From positions 62,001 through 126,000 of the forward strand of contig NZ_VTSR01000006.1 of NCBI RefSeq assembly GCF_008329715.1: a stretch of DNA of 64,000 nucleotides, written 5' to 3'. The notes beneath the pieces are model-generated. The model ran no database searches and was not told where the DNA came from. It saw only the letters and a program-made list of their open reading frames with translations. Source of the stretch: Gimesia chilikensis (GTDB lineage Bacteria > Planctomycetota > Planctomycetia > Planctomycetales > Planctomycetaceae). Position numbers and translations under genes: made by a program. This document shows, in pieces, positions 34,407 through 43,503 of the stretch; within the stretch, counting starts at the first letter, position 1, and every line of letters begins with the position of its first letter.

Positions 34407-35210
34407 ATGAACACGACACACCTCAACAATAAGTTTGCACGTATGGGCGCCCGGGTTAAATTTCAGAGCCAGCCTGTCATGCGTCCTCGTTTACGACCGC
34501 GTATGTCCAGACTGGATATTCAGGAAGACCGTCGTGGCGAGTACTTCGAGATCACCCTGCAAAGTGCTGCCGAGCCTCTGGTTCTCGACCTGCAACCCGA
34601 TGATCGTCATCTGTTGCTGCTGATTCGCGAAGCAGAAGAAAAACACAAGTTTCTGTGCGGTCATGATGAACGTCACTGGTTCGTGGCAGCGATCCCTGAA
34701 AAAGCCCCCGTAGGTACGGTGCGACAGGCGAAGGAAGCTTTGAAACCACATCTCGTGCAAGTAGCACAATCTGAGAAAAGAGTCGCCAACAAGTCCCGCA
34801 ACCGACGTAAAAACGCGGCTTTTATCCGGCAGGGCGAATGGTTCTTTCTGCCCGTCTCAGAGCAACCTCAGGCAGGAACGCTGATTCTGCAAAATGAACC
34901 CCTGACGCGTGGCAACGGAGGCAAACCACACTGGGCAGATTATTGTGTTCGAACCGGAGGAGAGACCGTGCTGGTCTCCAATCGCTATCGATCCGGGTTA
35001 TCCCACATTCAATACCAGCGACTGATCGAAAAAAACAGTAATGCCCGAAACTGGAACTGGAGGACGATGCAGCGGAATCCCGAAGTCTATGTGAAAGGCC
35101 GGATTCGCCATCCCGATCATAAAACAATCCTGCTCCCTGACTGGCACCGTGTTGTCATGAATACAGAAAATCAATCTCGTGCGATGCGGAATGTGGCGTT
35201 TCTCGATTAA
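34407..35210 (+). CDS. uncharacterised basic protein convergent with AAA ATPase
   Basis: I do not recognise this 267-residue protein. The first 35 residues are strongly basic (RPRLRPRMSRL), followed by LVLDLQPDDRHLLLLIRE and KHKFLCGHDERHWFVAAIPE, then a second basic stretch KSRNRRKNAAFIRQGEWFFLP and a closing half with PHWAD, YVKGRIRHPDHKTILLPDWHRV. The repeated aromatic-rich strands suggest a beta-rich fold, and the charge suggests contact with nucleic acid or membrane phosphate. There is no signal peptide or membrane helix. It ends 28 bases from the end of the convergent AAA ATPase gene, which is the main hint of a partner. Confidence 0.72.
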   Translation: MNTTHLNNKFARMGARVKFQSQPVMRPRLRPRMSRLDIQEDRRGEYFEITLQSAAEPLVLDLQPDDRHLLLLIREAEEKHKFLCGHDERHWFVAAIPEKAPVGTVRQAKEALKPHLVQVAQSEKRVANKSRNRRKNAAFIRQGEWFFLPVSEQPQAGTLILQNEPLTRGNGGKPHWADYCVRTGGETVLVSNRYRSGLSHIQYQRLIEKNSNARNWNWRTMQRNPEVYVKGRIRHPDHKTILLPDWHRVVMNTENQSRAMRNVAFLD

Positions 35211-35238
35211 CCTTAATTTTTAATGGGAGCACCCCGCC

Positions 35239-36669
35239 TCAAGACTGCTCGACTTCCGTCGCCCCGAGCAGTTTCAGATTCAATGAACCACCGCTGATCA
35301 ACATCTCATCCAGGGCATTCGAAATATCTTCGGTGGAAATCTCACCGGTCCCCTCACGTTCAACATGAAACTGTACCGCCCGTCGCATCAATTCTTTGAT
35401 AAACGCAGCGGAGACGCCTGATGTGCGTTTCAAAACTTCCTCAATCACTTCCTCCCCAACTGAGACTCCTGTTGAGTAAAGCTGGATCAGTTTACGCCGT
35501 CCTTCTGCGTCCGGCAGAGGAAATTCGATTGCCTGATCAACTCGTCCCGGACGTGACGCAAGTGCGGCTTCAAGTGTTTCCGGTCGATTGGTGGTGAGAA
35601 TGAACAGGATTTCCGCTTCTGGTTTCAGACCATCCATTTCATTGAGCAACTTGTTAAGCAGAACCTCTTCGCAGGCACTGTTCATCTGCCGGCGGTCCCG
35701 GGCAATCAGGTCGACATCTTCGAGGACAACAATACTCGGCTGCAACAGACGCGCCAGCGTCATGTATTCGTCCAGCATTCCGACCTGTTCAGCAGAAATC
35801 AAAAGGGTGGTATGTGCGGGCAACGCATTCGACAGGAAATGAATGGTATGCGTCTTTCCGGTTCCGGGTGGACCGTAAAACAGGATTCCTTTTTTGGTTG
35901 ACTGTTTGAACTGAGAAAGTCGCTCGCGCTGTTTGACAAACTGGATCACATTCCGCTCCAGCAGTTCCAACGTCTTAGCCGGCAGGATTACCTGATCACG
36001 GGATACTTCACGAAGCTGATGGACACTGATGCCCTTCGACTCACCCGAGTAGGAATGTTCCAACTGTTGCAGGGAGAGTACTTTGCCCCGGTATGATTTG
36101 GCCCGTTGGATGGCTTGTTCCAGATGCGTAAAAAATTCCTGAGCAACCCGGGTCCCCTCCGGAGAATTGGGAGTCCCCACATGCAGGGCCACTCCAGTGA
36201 ACCGCCCAAAATGCCCGACAGGTGTCAGCAGCGCAGCAAAACGAAGCCCCTGTTTTTCCAGAAGCCAGAGTCCCATTTTAAGAACTCTTACCGGCCGTTC
36301 CCCGCCGACATTCACTTCTTCATATTCGGGAGGTGTGGTGAGTGTCGTATGGTGGCGATTGGTGACCATGCTGCTGGCAAGCGTGACCTCCTGATGATGA
36401 TACTCGTCCCGCACACCGCAGAAATGCCTGATTTTAAGATCGCTGTTCAATAACTGATCGATGGCAATCTGCAAATCGGCCCTGACACGTAGCGGAAATA
36501 CGCGTTCCGTAATCACGATCTCGCTGGTAGGTAATGGTGCGAAATGCCGTACGATCAGCGGCGCAACAGTGTCGGCCGGGGTGCGTCTCTGCCTCAACCA
36601 GGCCATCAGTCCCACAGCGACTCCCGACCCAAAGATCAAGCCTACAAACAGCCAACCCACGTCTTTCAT
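35239..36669 (-). CDS. membrane-anchored AAA ATPase
   Basis: A 476-residue protein with an N-terminal transmembrane helix (about 5-24), a middle region of about 200 residues without known motif, and a classical AAA domain (about 260-460): Walker A GPPGTGKTH, Walker B IVVLEDVDLI, sensor 1 LTTNRPE and the arginine finger region ALASRPGRVDQAIEFPLP. It lacks the zinc-protease domain of FtsH, so it resembles a membrane-bound unfoldase such as BCS1-like or regulatory-subunit-like AAA proteins. Its job may be to extract or remodel membrane-associated proteins. The middle region could be the substrate-recognition part. Confidence 0.88.
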   Translation of the reverse strand: MKDVGWLFVGLIFGSGVAVGLMAWLRQRRTPADTVAPLIVRHFAPLPTSEIVITERVFPLRVRADLQIAIDQLLNSDLKIRHFCGVRDEYHHQEVTLASSMVTNRHHTTLTTPPEYEEVNVGGERPVRVLKMGLWLLEKQGLRFAALLTPVGHFGRFTGVALHVGTPNSPEGTRVAQEFFTHLEQAIQRAKSYRGKVLSLQQLEHSYSGESKGISVHQLREVSRDQVILPAKTLELLERNVIQFVKQRERLSQFKQSTKKGILFYGPPGTGKTHTIHFLSNALPAHTTLLISAEQVGMLDEYMTLARLLQPSIVVLEDVDLIARDRRQMNSACEEVLLNKLLNEMDGLKPEAEILFILTTNRPETLEAALASRPGRVDQAIEFPLPDAEGRRKLIQLYSTGVSVGEEVIEEVLKRTSGVSAAFIKELMRRAVQFHVEREGTGEISTEDISNALDEMLISGGSLNLKLLGATEVEQS

Positions 36670-36780
36670 TAACGACTCCTCAGAGTAGAATCGATCTCAG
36701 GTTGTGCCAGGCCTGAACGAGTGATTTGAACCTGCTTCGGGTATATCCTGAATCCGATTGATATTCAAACCGAATCTTAT

Positions 36781-37179
36781 TTATTTAGATGTTTCATCAC
36801 TCTTTGAGGTTCGCTGAGTCAGACAGAATCCCAGACTGATCAGAAAAATCAGCCACTCACCGGTCGCCAGTGAGTATGTCGTTGAGCCGATTCCCTCGAA
36901 CAGGAAAAAACTGGCACAACGAAATAAGACCAGGCAACCATGCACGATCAGACAGACCGTCAAGGAATATCGCGTCACAGCGGCCTGCCAGAGGGGCCAG
37001 AGAAAGATCAGCCCTAAAGCCAGTTCCAGACCGCCATACACCACCAGGAATTCCGACTGACCGGAGCCTCCCTCCAGTGTAAAGCCCACCGACTGGGATG
37101 TGGATGCTGGGGTGATCGCACACCAGGCTGCGAGCATCAGATACAGTCCGCCTACCAGGGACAGCCAGACTCGAATCAT
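36781..37179 (-). CDS. DUF4345-like four-helix membrane protein
   Basis: A 132-residue protein with four hydrophobic helices. After the first helix comes GQSEFLVVYGGLELALGLIFLW, split here at Y (GQSEFLVVY and GGLELALGLIF), which resembles the acidic-aromatic motif between helices in DUF4345/DoxX-like small membrane proteins. The C-terminal tail is short and polar. Function is unknown. An AGGAG ribosome binding site 10 bases before the ATG lies inside the last codons of the small open frame just upstream, so the two may be translated together. Confidence 0.72.
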   Translation of the reverse strand: MIRVWLSLVGGLYLMLAAWCAITPASTSQSVGFTLEGGSGQSEFLVVYGGLELALGLIFLWPLWQAAVTRYSLTVCLIVHGCLVLFRCASFFLFEGIGSTTYSLATGEWLIFLISLGFCLTQRTSKSDETSK

Positions 37180-37182
37180 CAG

Positions 37183-37353
37183 TTAAAACTCCTGTGTATT
37201 GAGGATACGCTGAATATCTCGAGAATAGACAATCCCCGTCCCATGGTCAAACCGTGGTGAACCTGGTCGCGTTTCCGACTGTCTTGTCGGCAGGGCATAC
37301 CAGTCGATGAGGGTCTGCGCGAAATCCCCGCTGGTGCCTGTTTCTCTCTGCAT
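37183..37353 (-). CDS. small hypothetical protein upstream of DUF4345 gene
   Basis: An ATG-to-TAA frame of 56 codons ending 3 bases before the DUF4345-like gene. The product is polar, with FAQTLIDWYALPTRQ and FDHGTGIVYSRDIQRIL as the most protein-like stretches. It has no membrane helix or cysteine. I do not recognise it. Support comes from the tight gap, the ribosome binding site of the next gene lying in its last codons, and balanced amino-acid composition; the ribosome binding site of this frame itself is weak. It could also be the degraded end of a longer gene. Confidence 0.42.
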   Translation of the reverse strand: MQRETGTSGDFAQTLIDWYALPTRQSETRPGSPRFDHGTGIVYSRDIQRILNTQEF

Positions 37354-37492
37354 TGTTTTTAGCTCAAGCTCGATTCACCTGAAAGTCGATATTCCACGAC
37401 ATGAAATCCATCATCACACTTTGTTGTCAGATCTGTTGTCCTGGAACGGCTTTCGTTCTTTGGGAGAGGGTGTGTTGATTGTTATCAAAACC

Positions 37493-37508
37493 TGATCAGA
37501 TCTGATCA
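37493..37508. promoter_or_regulatory. perfect 16-bp palindrome
   Basis: TGATCAGATCTGATCA reads the same on both strands. It lies about 90 bases before the SLC13 permease gene and upstream of an intrinsic terminator. It is a likely operator for a dimeric regulator. Between 37,354 and 37,492 nothing else is evident. Confidence 0.42.
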
Positions 37509-37527
37509 AAGTACCATATCTCATCCA

Positions 37528-37562
37528 AAGGGTTGAAAGCCATCGCTTTCAACCCTTTTTTT
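37528..37562 (+). terminator. intrinsic terminator just before the SLC13 permease gene
   Basis: AAGGGTTGAAAGC (37528-37540) and GCTTTCAACCCTT (37545-37557) form a 13-bp stem with a 4-base loop, followed by a run of T residues to 37562. No plus-strand gene lies upstream for 2.3 kb, and the permease ATG is only 35 bases on, so it may act as an attenuator in the permease leader or end a small RNA. Confidence 0.72.
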
Positions 37563-37597
37563 ATTGGCCTCGTTTCAATCCCGGAAGGGTTGCTGCA

Positions 37598-39373
37598 ATG
37601 AATAGTGACGCATGGATCACCGTATGTATTGTGGGTTTCCTGTTTTTCTCGCTGGTAAAAAATCTGGCTCCCCCGGACCTGTTGTTTCTGAGTGCCACAA
37701 CCATCCTGGCAATCCTGGGAATCATTTCCCCCCAGGAAGCCTTCGTCGGATTTTCCAACTCCGGAATGCTGGCGGTCGCAGCCCTGTTTGTGGTCGTGGC
37801 CGGGCTGCGTGAAACCGGCATTCTCGATCTGATCGGGCATCATATTCTGGGTCAGACACGCAGTGAACGCAGTGCTTTACTCAGGCTCTCGGGCGTTGTA
37901 CTTCCGCTGTCGGCGTTTTTGAACAACACGCCGATCGTTGCGATGTTTGTTCCGGTAGTCATCGACTGGAGTCGTCGGCACCGTATTGCCCCCTCCCGCC
38001 TGCTGATTCCACTCTCCTACCTGGCCATTCTCGGAGGCACCTGCACCCTCATCGGCACTTCAACCAACCTGGTGATTAATGGACTGATGCTGGAAAGTGG
38101 ATTGCCAGGTATGTCACTTTTTGAAATCGGAAAAATCGGTGTCCCCTATGCCTGCATTGGGATCGCTTACCTGTTCTTTGCGGGTCGCGTCCTGCTCCCC
38201 GAGCGTCAGGAACTGCTGGAACAGTTAAGCGAATGTCAGCGGGAATACCTGGTTGAAATGGAAGTCCAGTCCGGCTGTCGTCTGATCGGTCAGACCATCG
38301 AGCAGGGCGGTTTACGCCAGTTGCCGGGCCTGTTCCTGATAGAAATTGATCGCCGCGGAAAGATTCTCTCCCCTGCAGGTCCCGAACAGATTCTGGAAGC
38401 GGGCGACCACTTAATCTTCACAGGCATTGTCAGCAGTATCATTGAACTGGAAAAAATCCCCCATCTCATCCCCATTGCCGATCCAGACTACGAAATCTCG
38501 CCCCGCAAGCAGCGTAAACGCCGACTGTGCGAAGCTGTGATTTCCGCCACCTCGCCCCTGGTGGGAAAATCCATCCGCGAGGCCGATTTCCGCGCCACTT
38601 ATGGAGCGGCCATCGTCGCCGTTCATCGCGCCGGGAAACGTATCGAACAGAAAATCGGTGATATCAGTCTGCAAGCCGGCGATACTCTGCTCCTGCAGAC
38701 TCCGCTTCATTTTCTGCGTGCCTACCGCCACGATCCGGCGTTTTACCTGATCAGTGATGTCGATGACTGGCGTCCCATCCGGGCAGACAGAGCCTGGATC
38801 GCCGCCCTGCTCTTCTTCATCCTGATGGGCCTGATGATTTCAGGTGTCATGCCGGTAGTACTCTCCACCATGCTGACCGCGGTTCTCATGGTTCTCCTGG
38901 GCTGTCTCTCTACCGGTGATGCCCGTCGGAGTATTGAATGGCAGGTGCTGATCACCATTGCTGCAGCATTTGGAGTCGGCACAGCACTTCAGAACTCCGG
39001 TGCCGCTACTGAGATTGCCAGTAAGTTTGTCTCTTCAACGCAAGCCTGGGGACCAATCGCGGCCCTGGCGGTAATCTATCTGCTGGGATCGATCCTCACA
39101 GAGCTGATCACCAATAATGCTGCTGCCGTGCTGTTATTTCCGTTTTGCCTGGAGACGGCCCGACTGTATGACGCCAGTCCGCTGCCGTTTCTCATCGCCC
39201 TGATTCTGTCTGCCTCCGCCAGTTTCATGACACCGATCGGTTATCAGACCAACCTCATGGTCTATGGCCCGGGCGGCTATCGCTTCTCTGACTTCATCCG
39301 CATAGGCACACCCCTCAACCTGCTGCTCTGGATCACCGCGGTGATCCTGGTTCCCTGGATCTGGCCATTCTGA
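37598..39373 (+). CDS. SLC13/DASS family permease with TrkA-C domains
   Basis: A 591-residue transporter of the divalent anion:sodium symporter type. The N-terminal half has hydrophobic helices with FLNNTPIVAMFVPVV and ILGGTCTLIGTSTNLVINGL, the conserved NTP and TSTN substrate/sodium motifs. Residues about 205-375 are two cytoplasmic TrkA-C (RCK-C) domains, with ATSPLVGKSIREADFRATYGAAIVAVHR as a clear example split at D. The C-terminal half repeats the carrier with LITNNAAAVLLFPFC and TPIGYQTNLMVYGPGGY. Such proteins move sulfate, dicarboxylates or related anions. The terminator directly upstream and a palindrome suggest regulated expression. Confidence 0.9.
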   Translation: MNSDAWITVCIVGFLFFSLVKNLAPPDLLFLSATTILAILGIISPQEAFVGFSNSGMLAVAALFVVVAGLRETGILDLIGHHILGQTRSERSALLRLSGVVLPLSAFLNNTPIVAMFVPVVIDWSRRHRIAPSRLLIPLSYLAILGGTCTLIGTSTNLVINGLMLESGLPGMSLFEIGKIGVPYACIGIAYLFFAGRVLLPERQELLEQLSECQREYLVEMEVQSGCRLIGQTIEQGGLRQLPGLFLIEIDRRGKILSPAGPEQILEAGDHLIFTGIVSSIIELEKIPHLIPIADPDYEISPRKQRKRRLCEAVISATSPLVGKSIREADFRATYGAAIVAVHRAGKRIEQKIGDISLQAGDTLLLQTPLHFLRAYRHDPAFYLISDVDDWRPIRADRAWIAALLFFILMGLMISGVMPVVLSTMLTAVLMVLLGCLSTGDARRSIEWQVLITIAAAFGVGTALQNSGAATEIASKFVSSTQAWGPIAALAVIYLLGSILTELITNNAAAVLLFPFCLETARLYDASPLPFLIALILSASASFMTPIGYQTNLMVYGPGGYRFSDFIRIGTPLNLLLWITAVILVPWIWPF

Positions 39374-39401
39374 GACGGGCAGTGGTATGCCCTCCATCGA
39401 C

Positions 39402-39410
39402 TGTTATAAT
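39402..39410 (+). promoter_or_regulatory. extended -10 promoter of the TPR gene
   Basis: TGTTATAAT is a perfect extended -10 element. A start near 39,417 leaves about 25 bases before the ATG at 39443. No good -35 box is present, as expected for this promoter type. Confidence 0.55.
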
Positions 39411-39442
39411 GAACTGGTATGCTCTCGGTTCAGGGATGTTTT

Positions 39443-40900
39443 ATGCTGGAAAATATTGCCTACATTGTCGCAGCCGTCTTCTGCGAACTCTATCTCTTTC
39501 TAATGATCCGTAGTCTGTTTTCATCACGCTCACAGGGACATCAATTTTCACACCTCAAGAATCTGGATTCTGCTATCGCAAGTTACAGCAAGCTGATTCA
39601 AAAGAATCCTCGCGATATCAAATCCTACCTGGCACGTTCCAGCGCTTACATCCAGCAGGAGCGTCTAACAGAGGCACTTGCCGATTGCGATATGGTCACA
39701 CTGTTGGAGCCAGACAATCCCTATGCATTTTTAAATCGGGGAGCCATTTATGGTCTACAAAATGAGCATGAGAAATGTATCGATGAAACGACCCGCTGTC
39801 TCGAATTAAAACCCGATACACTTGATGCACTGATCAATCGCGCCCATACCTATGCCCGTCTCGGAAACATCGATGCGGCACTGAGCGACTTTGCCCGGAT
39901 TATAGAACTGGCCCCTCGTAACCCGGAGCATTACTTTGAACGGGGTAACTGCTTCCTGAATCTCCACAAGTATCCAGAGGCGATTGCAGACTATACACAT
40001 GCGTTGAAACAACGCGACAAAACCTGGGAGTACTATTACCGCTGGGATTGTCACCAGAAGCGCGGAATCGCCCATACAAAACTGGGACAGTTGAAACAGG
40101 CACGTGTAGATTTTGATCTCGCCTTAAAACATTGCCTCTTCCACGAGGCCATTCGACTCGACCCACATGACCTCGACAACTACATCCTGCGGGGAACTCT
40201 CTATTATTGTGCCGAGCAGTATCAGAACGCCCTGCTGGACTTTCTGAAGATACAGAAACAGACCACGCTTACTCCAGATCAGCAGGCCATTCTGGGATTC
40301 TGTTACCTGAAGTTGGGTGAAGTGCAACAGGCAAAAGCCGTCTTCAGACAGGCACTGGAAAGTAATGTTTATAATGCAGACATCGATCAGAACCCCGGTG
40401 ATCCCGGCAATTATCTCGATCGTGGCATACTCCGATTTGAACTGCAGGAATATCAAACAGCGATTGACGATTTTAACCACGCCCTGAAGTTGGGTGAGCA
40501 GTCCGAAGAATTACTGGCTGCACGGGGATCAGCCTATCTGAAACTGGGCAAATATGACCTGGCGAAGCAGGATTATGAAACCGCACTTTCGCGCGCCCCC
40601 GAATGTCCGACCACTTATATTTGTCTGGCCTGGATGCTGGCCACCTGCCCCGAACCACAATATCGCAATGGCCCGAGAGCACTGGAACTGGCGTAACGCA
40701 ATCTGGAGTTACTTCCTGAAATAAACTGGAACTCCCTCAGTGTACTCGCAGCCGCCTCCGCGGAGTCCGGCGACTTCGAAGAGGCGATCAAGTGGATCAC
40801 CCAGACCATGAAATTGGCCCAAAATGAAGATAAAACAGACTGTGAAAAACAGCTGCAGTGTTATGAAAGAAATCAGGCCTATACCGACCTCGATCCCTGA
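39443..40900 (+). pseudogene. TPR-repeat membrane protein interrupted by in-frame TAA
   Basis: The frame starts with a hydrophobic anchor (about 3-22), followed by some ten tetratricopeptide repeats, for example DALINRAHTYARLGNIDAALSD and LLAARGSAYLKLGKYDLAKQD in part. It reaches a TAA at 40694-40696 in the middle of the conserved closing segment (LAWMLATCP...ALELA), then continues open in the same frame for 67 codons to a TGA at 40898. The continuation (SVLAAASAESGDFEEAIKW and onwards) is the normal C-terminal TPR of this planctomycete family, so a single nonsense change or read-through is likely. The truncated product would be 417 residues and may still fold. Confidence 0.8.
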
Positions 40901-41051
40901 TGCGAGGTGTTATTACTCCTCAGTGCGTGATATCCATCGTTTTTATGCGACTCTGGCTTGAATCTTCACAGGGTAATTTATTACAAAAGGCCCCCCTCAG
41001 TTCTCCTGTTTCAAATAATATAAAATCAACTCACACGGATGTGATCACAAC

Positions 41052-41741
41052 ATGACCAGCAACACGTTCTCCCCCGGCCCGACACCGGATTCTGTCAAAG
41101 CCGCTGATGGCTCAATCCATACGGTCCCCACAGGCTGGACCCTGCTCCCCCCCGGGGATGCCGGTCTGACGCGACGAGTCAAAGCTGCGGGAGAATTCTG
41201 GAGCATACAGGAAAAGAAAGGCCGGCGAACCTTTTCGAAAGGCATCTGGGCGCCTGCAGAAACCATCACTCAGATACAAGCCGACCTGGAAGCAGAGCGT
41301 GCCACTCCCGCCTATGCCAAAAAGCAGGCTGCCGCTGCCGCGCGCCGGGAACAGGAACAGGCCACCTACGTCGACGATTTTCTCACTGCGGTACTCTCCT
41401 ATCTGGACTTCCACCCGACGCATGAGCAGATCGCCCGTCAGATGGCACAGGCAATCACGGCGCACGCAACTCCCGTCGGTAGCGGAACGGTGGCCCGTAC
41501 AAAACGGATTCCCCTGGAGCAACGTGCGGAAGCAGCTGTCATCGCCTGGATGCGTCACCGGACAACCGCTTATGACGAAATGGTCATTCCCCGCGTGAAA
41601 GGGAAACGACGCGAAGTCCGGCGGATGCTGGCCCGTCGTTCCAAGGAACTGCTGAATGAGTATCGCAGCCCCGCTACTCCTCCGACAGACTGCCCCCTGC
41701 ACCGCGCCCTTGCAGAGTGGGAAGCCGATGGTTTAAAGTGA
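41052..41741 (+). CDS. DUF2293 domain protein
   Basis: A 229-residue soluble protein. The C-terminal part (about 120-205) is the DUF2293 domain: VGSGTVARTKRIPLEQRAEAAV, split after RIP, then AWMRHRTTAYDEM and KGKRREVRRMLARRSKELL are its diagnostic stretches. The N-terminal 95 residues hold PTGWTLLPPGDAGLTRRVKAAGEFW, divided at the second P, a segment typical of the planctomycete/actinobacterial form, and an alanine-rich helix. The very basic C-terminal region suggests nucleic-acid contact, but the family has no known role. The gene stands alone, 104 bases before the aldolase gene. Confidence 0.86.
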   Translation: MTSNTFSPGPTPDSVKAADGSIHTVPTGWTLLPPGDAGLTRRVKAAGEFWSIQEKKGRRTFSKGIWAPAETITQIQADLEAERATPAYAKKQAAAAARREQEQATYVDDFLTAVLSYLDFHPTHEQIARQMAQAITAHATPVGSGTVARTKRIPLEQRAEAAVIAWMRHRTTAYDEMVIPRVKGKRREVRRMLARRSKELLNEYRSPATPPTDCPLHRALAEWEADGLK

Positions 41742-41844
41742 AGGTAGTCAGATCACTCTTTCCGGGCACGGCGCTCATCGACGAGAGAGGCTGTTGTCAG
41801 GTGGTGAACTGTGTCATTCCGGGTCCGCCAGAAGGAGCAGTATA

Positions 41845-42873
41845 ATGAGTCTGCAGCAACTGATCGAAACAGCCTACGCCATGGTCGCGGACGACAAGGG
41901 CCTGCTGGCCATGGACGAAAGCACGCCCACCTGCCACAAACGGTTCGCGAAACTCAATATTCCTCAGACCGAGGAATTCCGACGCGATTACCGCGAACTG
42001 CTGGTCACCACGCCTGGCCTGAATGAAGCAATCAGTGGTGCGATCCTGTACGACGAAACCATCCGTCAGCAGACCAAAGACGGCAAGCCTTTCGTGCAGG
42101 TGCTTCAGGAGGCCGGCATTATCCCCGGTATCAAGGTCGACAAAAGCACGACTTCCCTGGCGGGATTCCCCGGAGAGAAAATCACCGAAGGACTGGATGG
42201 CCTGCGGGAACGACTCGCAGAATACGCAGAGTTAGGCGCCCGGTTCGCCAAGTGGCGGGCCGTGATCACGATTGGGGAAGGCACCCCCACAACCGGTTGT
42301 CTGGAAGCCAACGCTCACCTGCTGGCACGCTATGCATCCTTGTGTCAGGAAGCCGGCCTGGTTCCCATCGTGGAACCGGAAGTTTTGATGGATGGGGCAC
42401 ATACCCTGCAACGCTGTTTTGAAGTGACCGAACAGACGCTGCGACTCGTCTTCGCTCAGCTCGCAGCACAACGGGTACTGCTGGAGGGCATGATCCTCAA
42501 ACCAAACATGATCGTCCCGGGTCTGCAGTGCCCCAAGCAGAATTCCGTCGAGGATGTCGCCGATGCGACAGTCAGCTGTTTCCGACGCGTGGTCCCCGTC
42601 GCAGTTCCCGGCGTCGCGTTCCTCTCCGGCGGTCAGTCAAGCGAACTCGCTTCCGAGCGTCTGAACATGATGAATATCAAGTACAAAACCAAAGTTCCCT
42701 GGGCACTCTCCTTCTCCTTCGCCCGTGCCATTCAGCAGCCCGGCATGGAGATCTGGGGCGGAGATTCCGGTAATGTCGCAGCGGCTCAGAAATCGATGTA
42801 TCATCGCGCCAGCTGTAACCGCAGTGCCCGACGCGGAGAATACAGTGCCGAAATGGAATCGGCGTCCGCGTAA
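41845..42873 (+). CDS. class I fructose-bisphosphate aldolase
   Basis: A 342-residue class I aldolase, which cleaves fructose 1,6-bisphosphate in glycolysis and runs in reverse in gluconeogenesis. The Schiff-base lysine is Lys219 in GMILKPNM, equivalent to rabbit Lys229, and Lys136 in FAKWRAVI matches Lys146; Glu177 in PIVEPEVLMDG matches Glu187. GLLAMDEST and FLSGGQSSE are the phosphate-binding and flexible segments. The short, bacterial-type length is normal. The ATG at 41845 follows an AAGGAG site. The gene is cytoplasmic and apparently monocistronic, with DUF1653 following 25 bases later. Confidence 0.95.
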   Translation: MSLQQLIETAYAMVADDKGLLAMDESTPTCHKRFAKLNIPQTEEFRRDYRELLVTTPGLNEAISGAILYDETIRQQTKDGKPFVQVLQEAGIIPGIKVDKSTTSLAGFPGEKITEGLDGLRERLAEYAELGARFAKWRAVITIGEGTPTTGCLEANAHLLARYASLCQEAGLVPIVEPEVLMDGAHTLQRCFEVTEQTLRLVFAQLAAQRVLLEGMILKPNMIVPGLQCPKQNSVEDVADATVSCFRRVVPVAVPGVAFLSGGQSSELASERLNMMNIKYKTKVPWALSFSFARAIQQPGMEIWGGDSGNVAAAQKSMYHRASCNRSARRGEYSAEMESASA

Positions 42874-42898
42874 ATCTTAACCGAATGTAAGGAGACTC

Positions 42899-43114
42899 AT
42901 GACTGTGAAAACCGGCCGTTATCGACATTATAAAGGAAACGACTATCTCGTTATCGGAGTCGCCAGACATAGTGAGACCGAAGAAGAGATGGTCGTTTAC
43001 AGCGCGGATTACGGCCAGTTCGGTCTCTGGGTGCGTCCTAAGGAAATGTTCCTGGAAAAAGTTGAGGTCGACGGACGCGTCGTTCCCCGCTTTCAGTTTA
43101 TTGGTCCCGAGTAG
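42899..43114 (+). CDS. DUF1653 family small protein
   Basis: A 71-residue protein consisting of a single DUF1653 domain: GRYRHYKGNDYLVIGVARHSE at the start, then MVVYSADYG, LWVRPKEMF and VVPRFQF, the family's constant positions. DUF1653 proteins are small SH3-like barrels without a known function. An AAGGAG site precedes the ATG. It follows the aldolase gene by 25 bases and may be co-transcribed. It ends 3 bases from the end of the convergent CPXCG gene. Confidence 0.9.
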   Translation: MTVKTGRYRHYKGNDYLVIGVARHSETEEEMVVYSADYGQFGLWVRPKEMFLEKVEVDGRVVPRFQFIGPE

Positions 43115-43117
43115 ACT

Positions 43118-43300
43118 CTACTCGGCTTCCGCCTGAATGTCAGCGACACCATCGCGACCAACGTGCACATGGATTACGTTCGGATGACAACAGACCGGAC
43201 AGTCCTCAACATATTCCTGATCGGCCCCCTGGGAAACATCAATCGGGATGACGATCTCTTCACCGCACGCATCACAAATATAACTGGCTTCTTCCTGCAT
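43118..43300 (-). CDS. CPXCG motif cysteine-rich zinc-binding protein
   Basis: A 60-residue protein with two Cys pairs, YICDACGEEIVIPID (CxxC at 9-12) and EDCPVCCHPNVI (CxxC at 34-37), the pattern of the small CPXCG family. It should bind one zinc and fold as a rubredoxin-like knuckle. The acidic C-terminal tail is typical. Such proteins are widespread in planctomycetes and gammaproteobacteria, with unknown function. The start is an ATG at 43300 and the gene is convergent with DUF1653. Confidence 0.86.
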   Translation of the reverse strand: MQEEASYICDACGEEIVIPIDVSQGADQEYVEDCPVCCHPNVIHVHVGRDGVADIQAEAE

Positions 43301-43503
43301 CGCTCGGGTCTCCTGTTACCTTATTTGACGAAGCACAACAATAGCATTTTCCAATCTGCTTCATGCTGGCCTGGTTGAATTATACACCGTCACTCTGACC
43401 AGAAGTGATGCCGATCTGAAAAAACTCTGTTGGTGTTCGGGATTCTGAAAGAAGTCGGAACAGATTACCCGGAATTCTATCTAATTGGATTCCGCGTTGT
43501 TAA

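Noticed and set aside
37307..37495. 62-codon plus-strand frame before the permease
   Set aside because: It has no ribosome binding site or protein-like character, and overlaps the better-supported minus-strand small frame.
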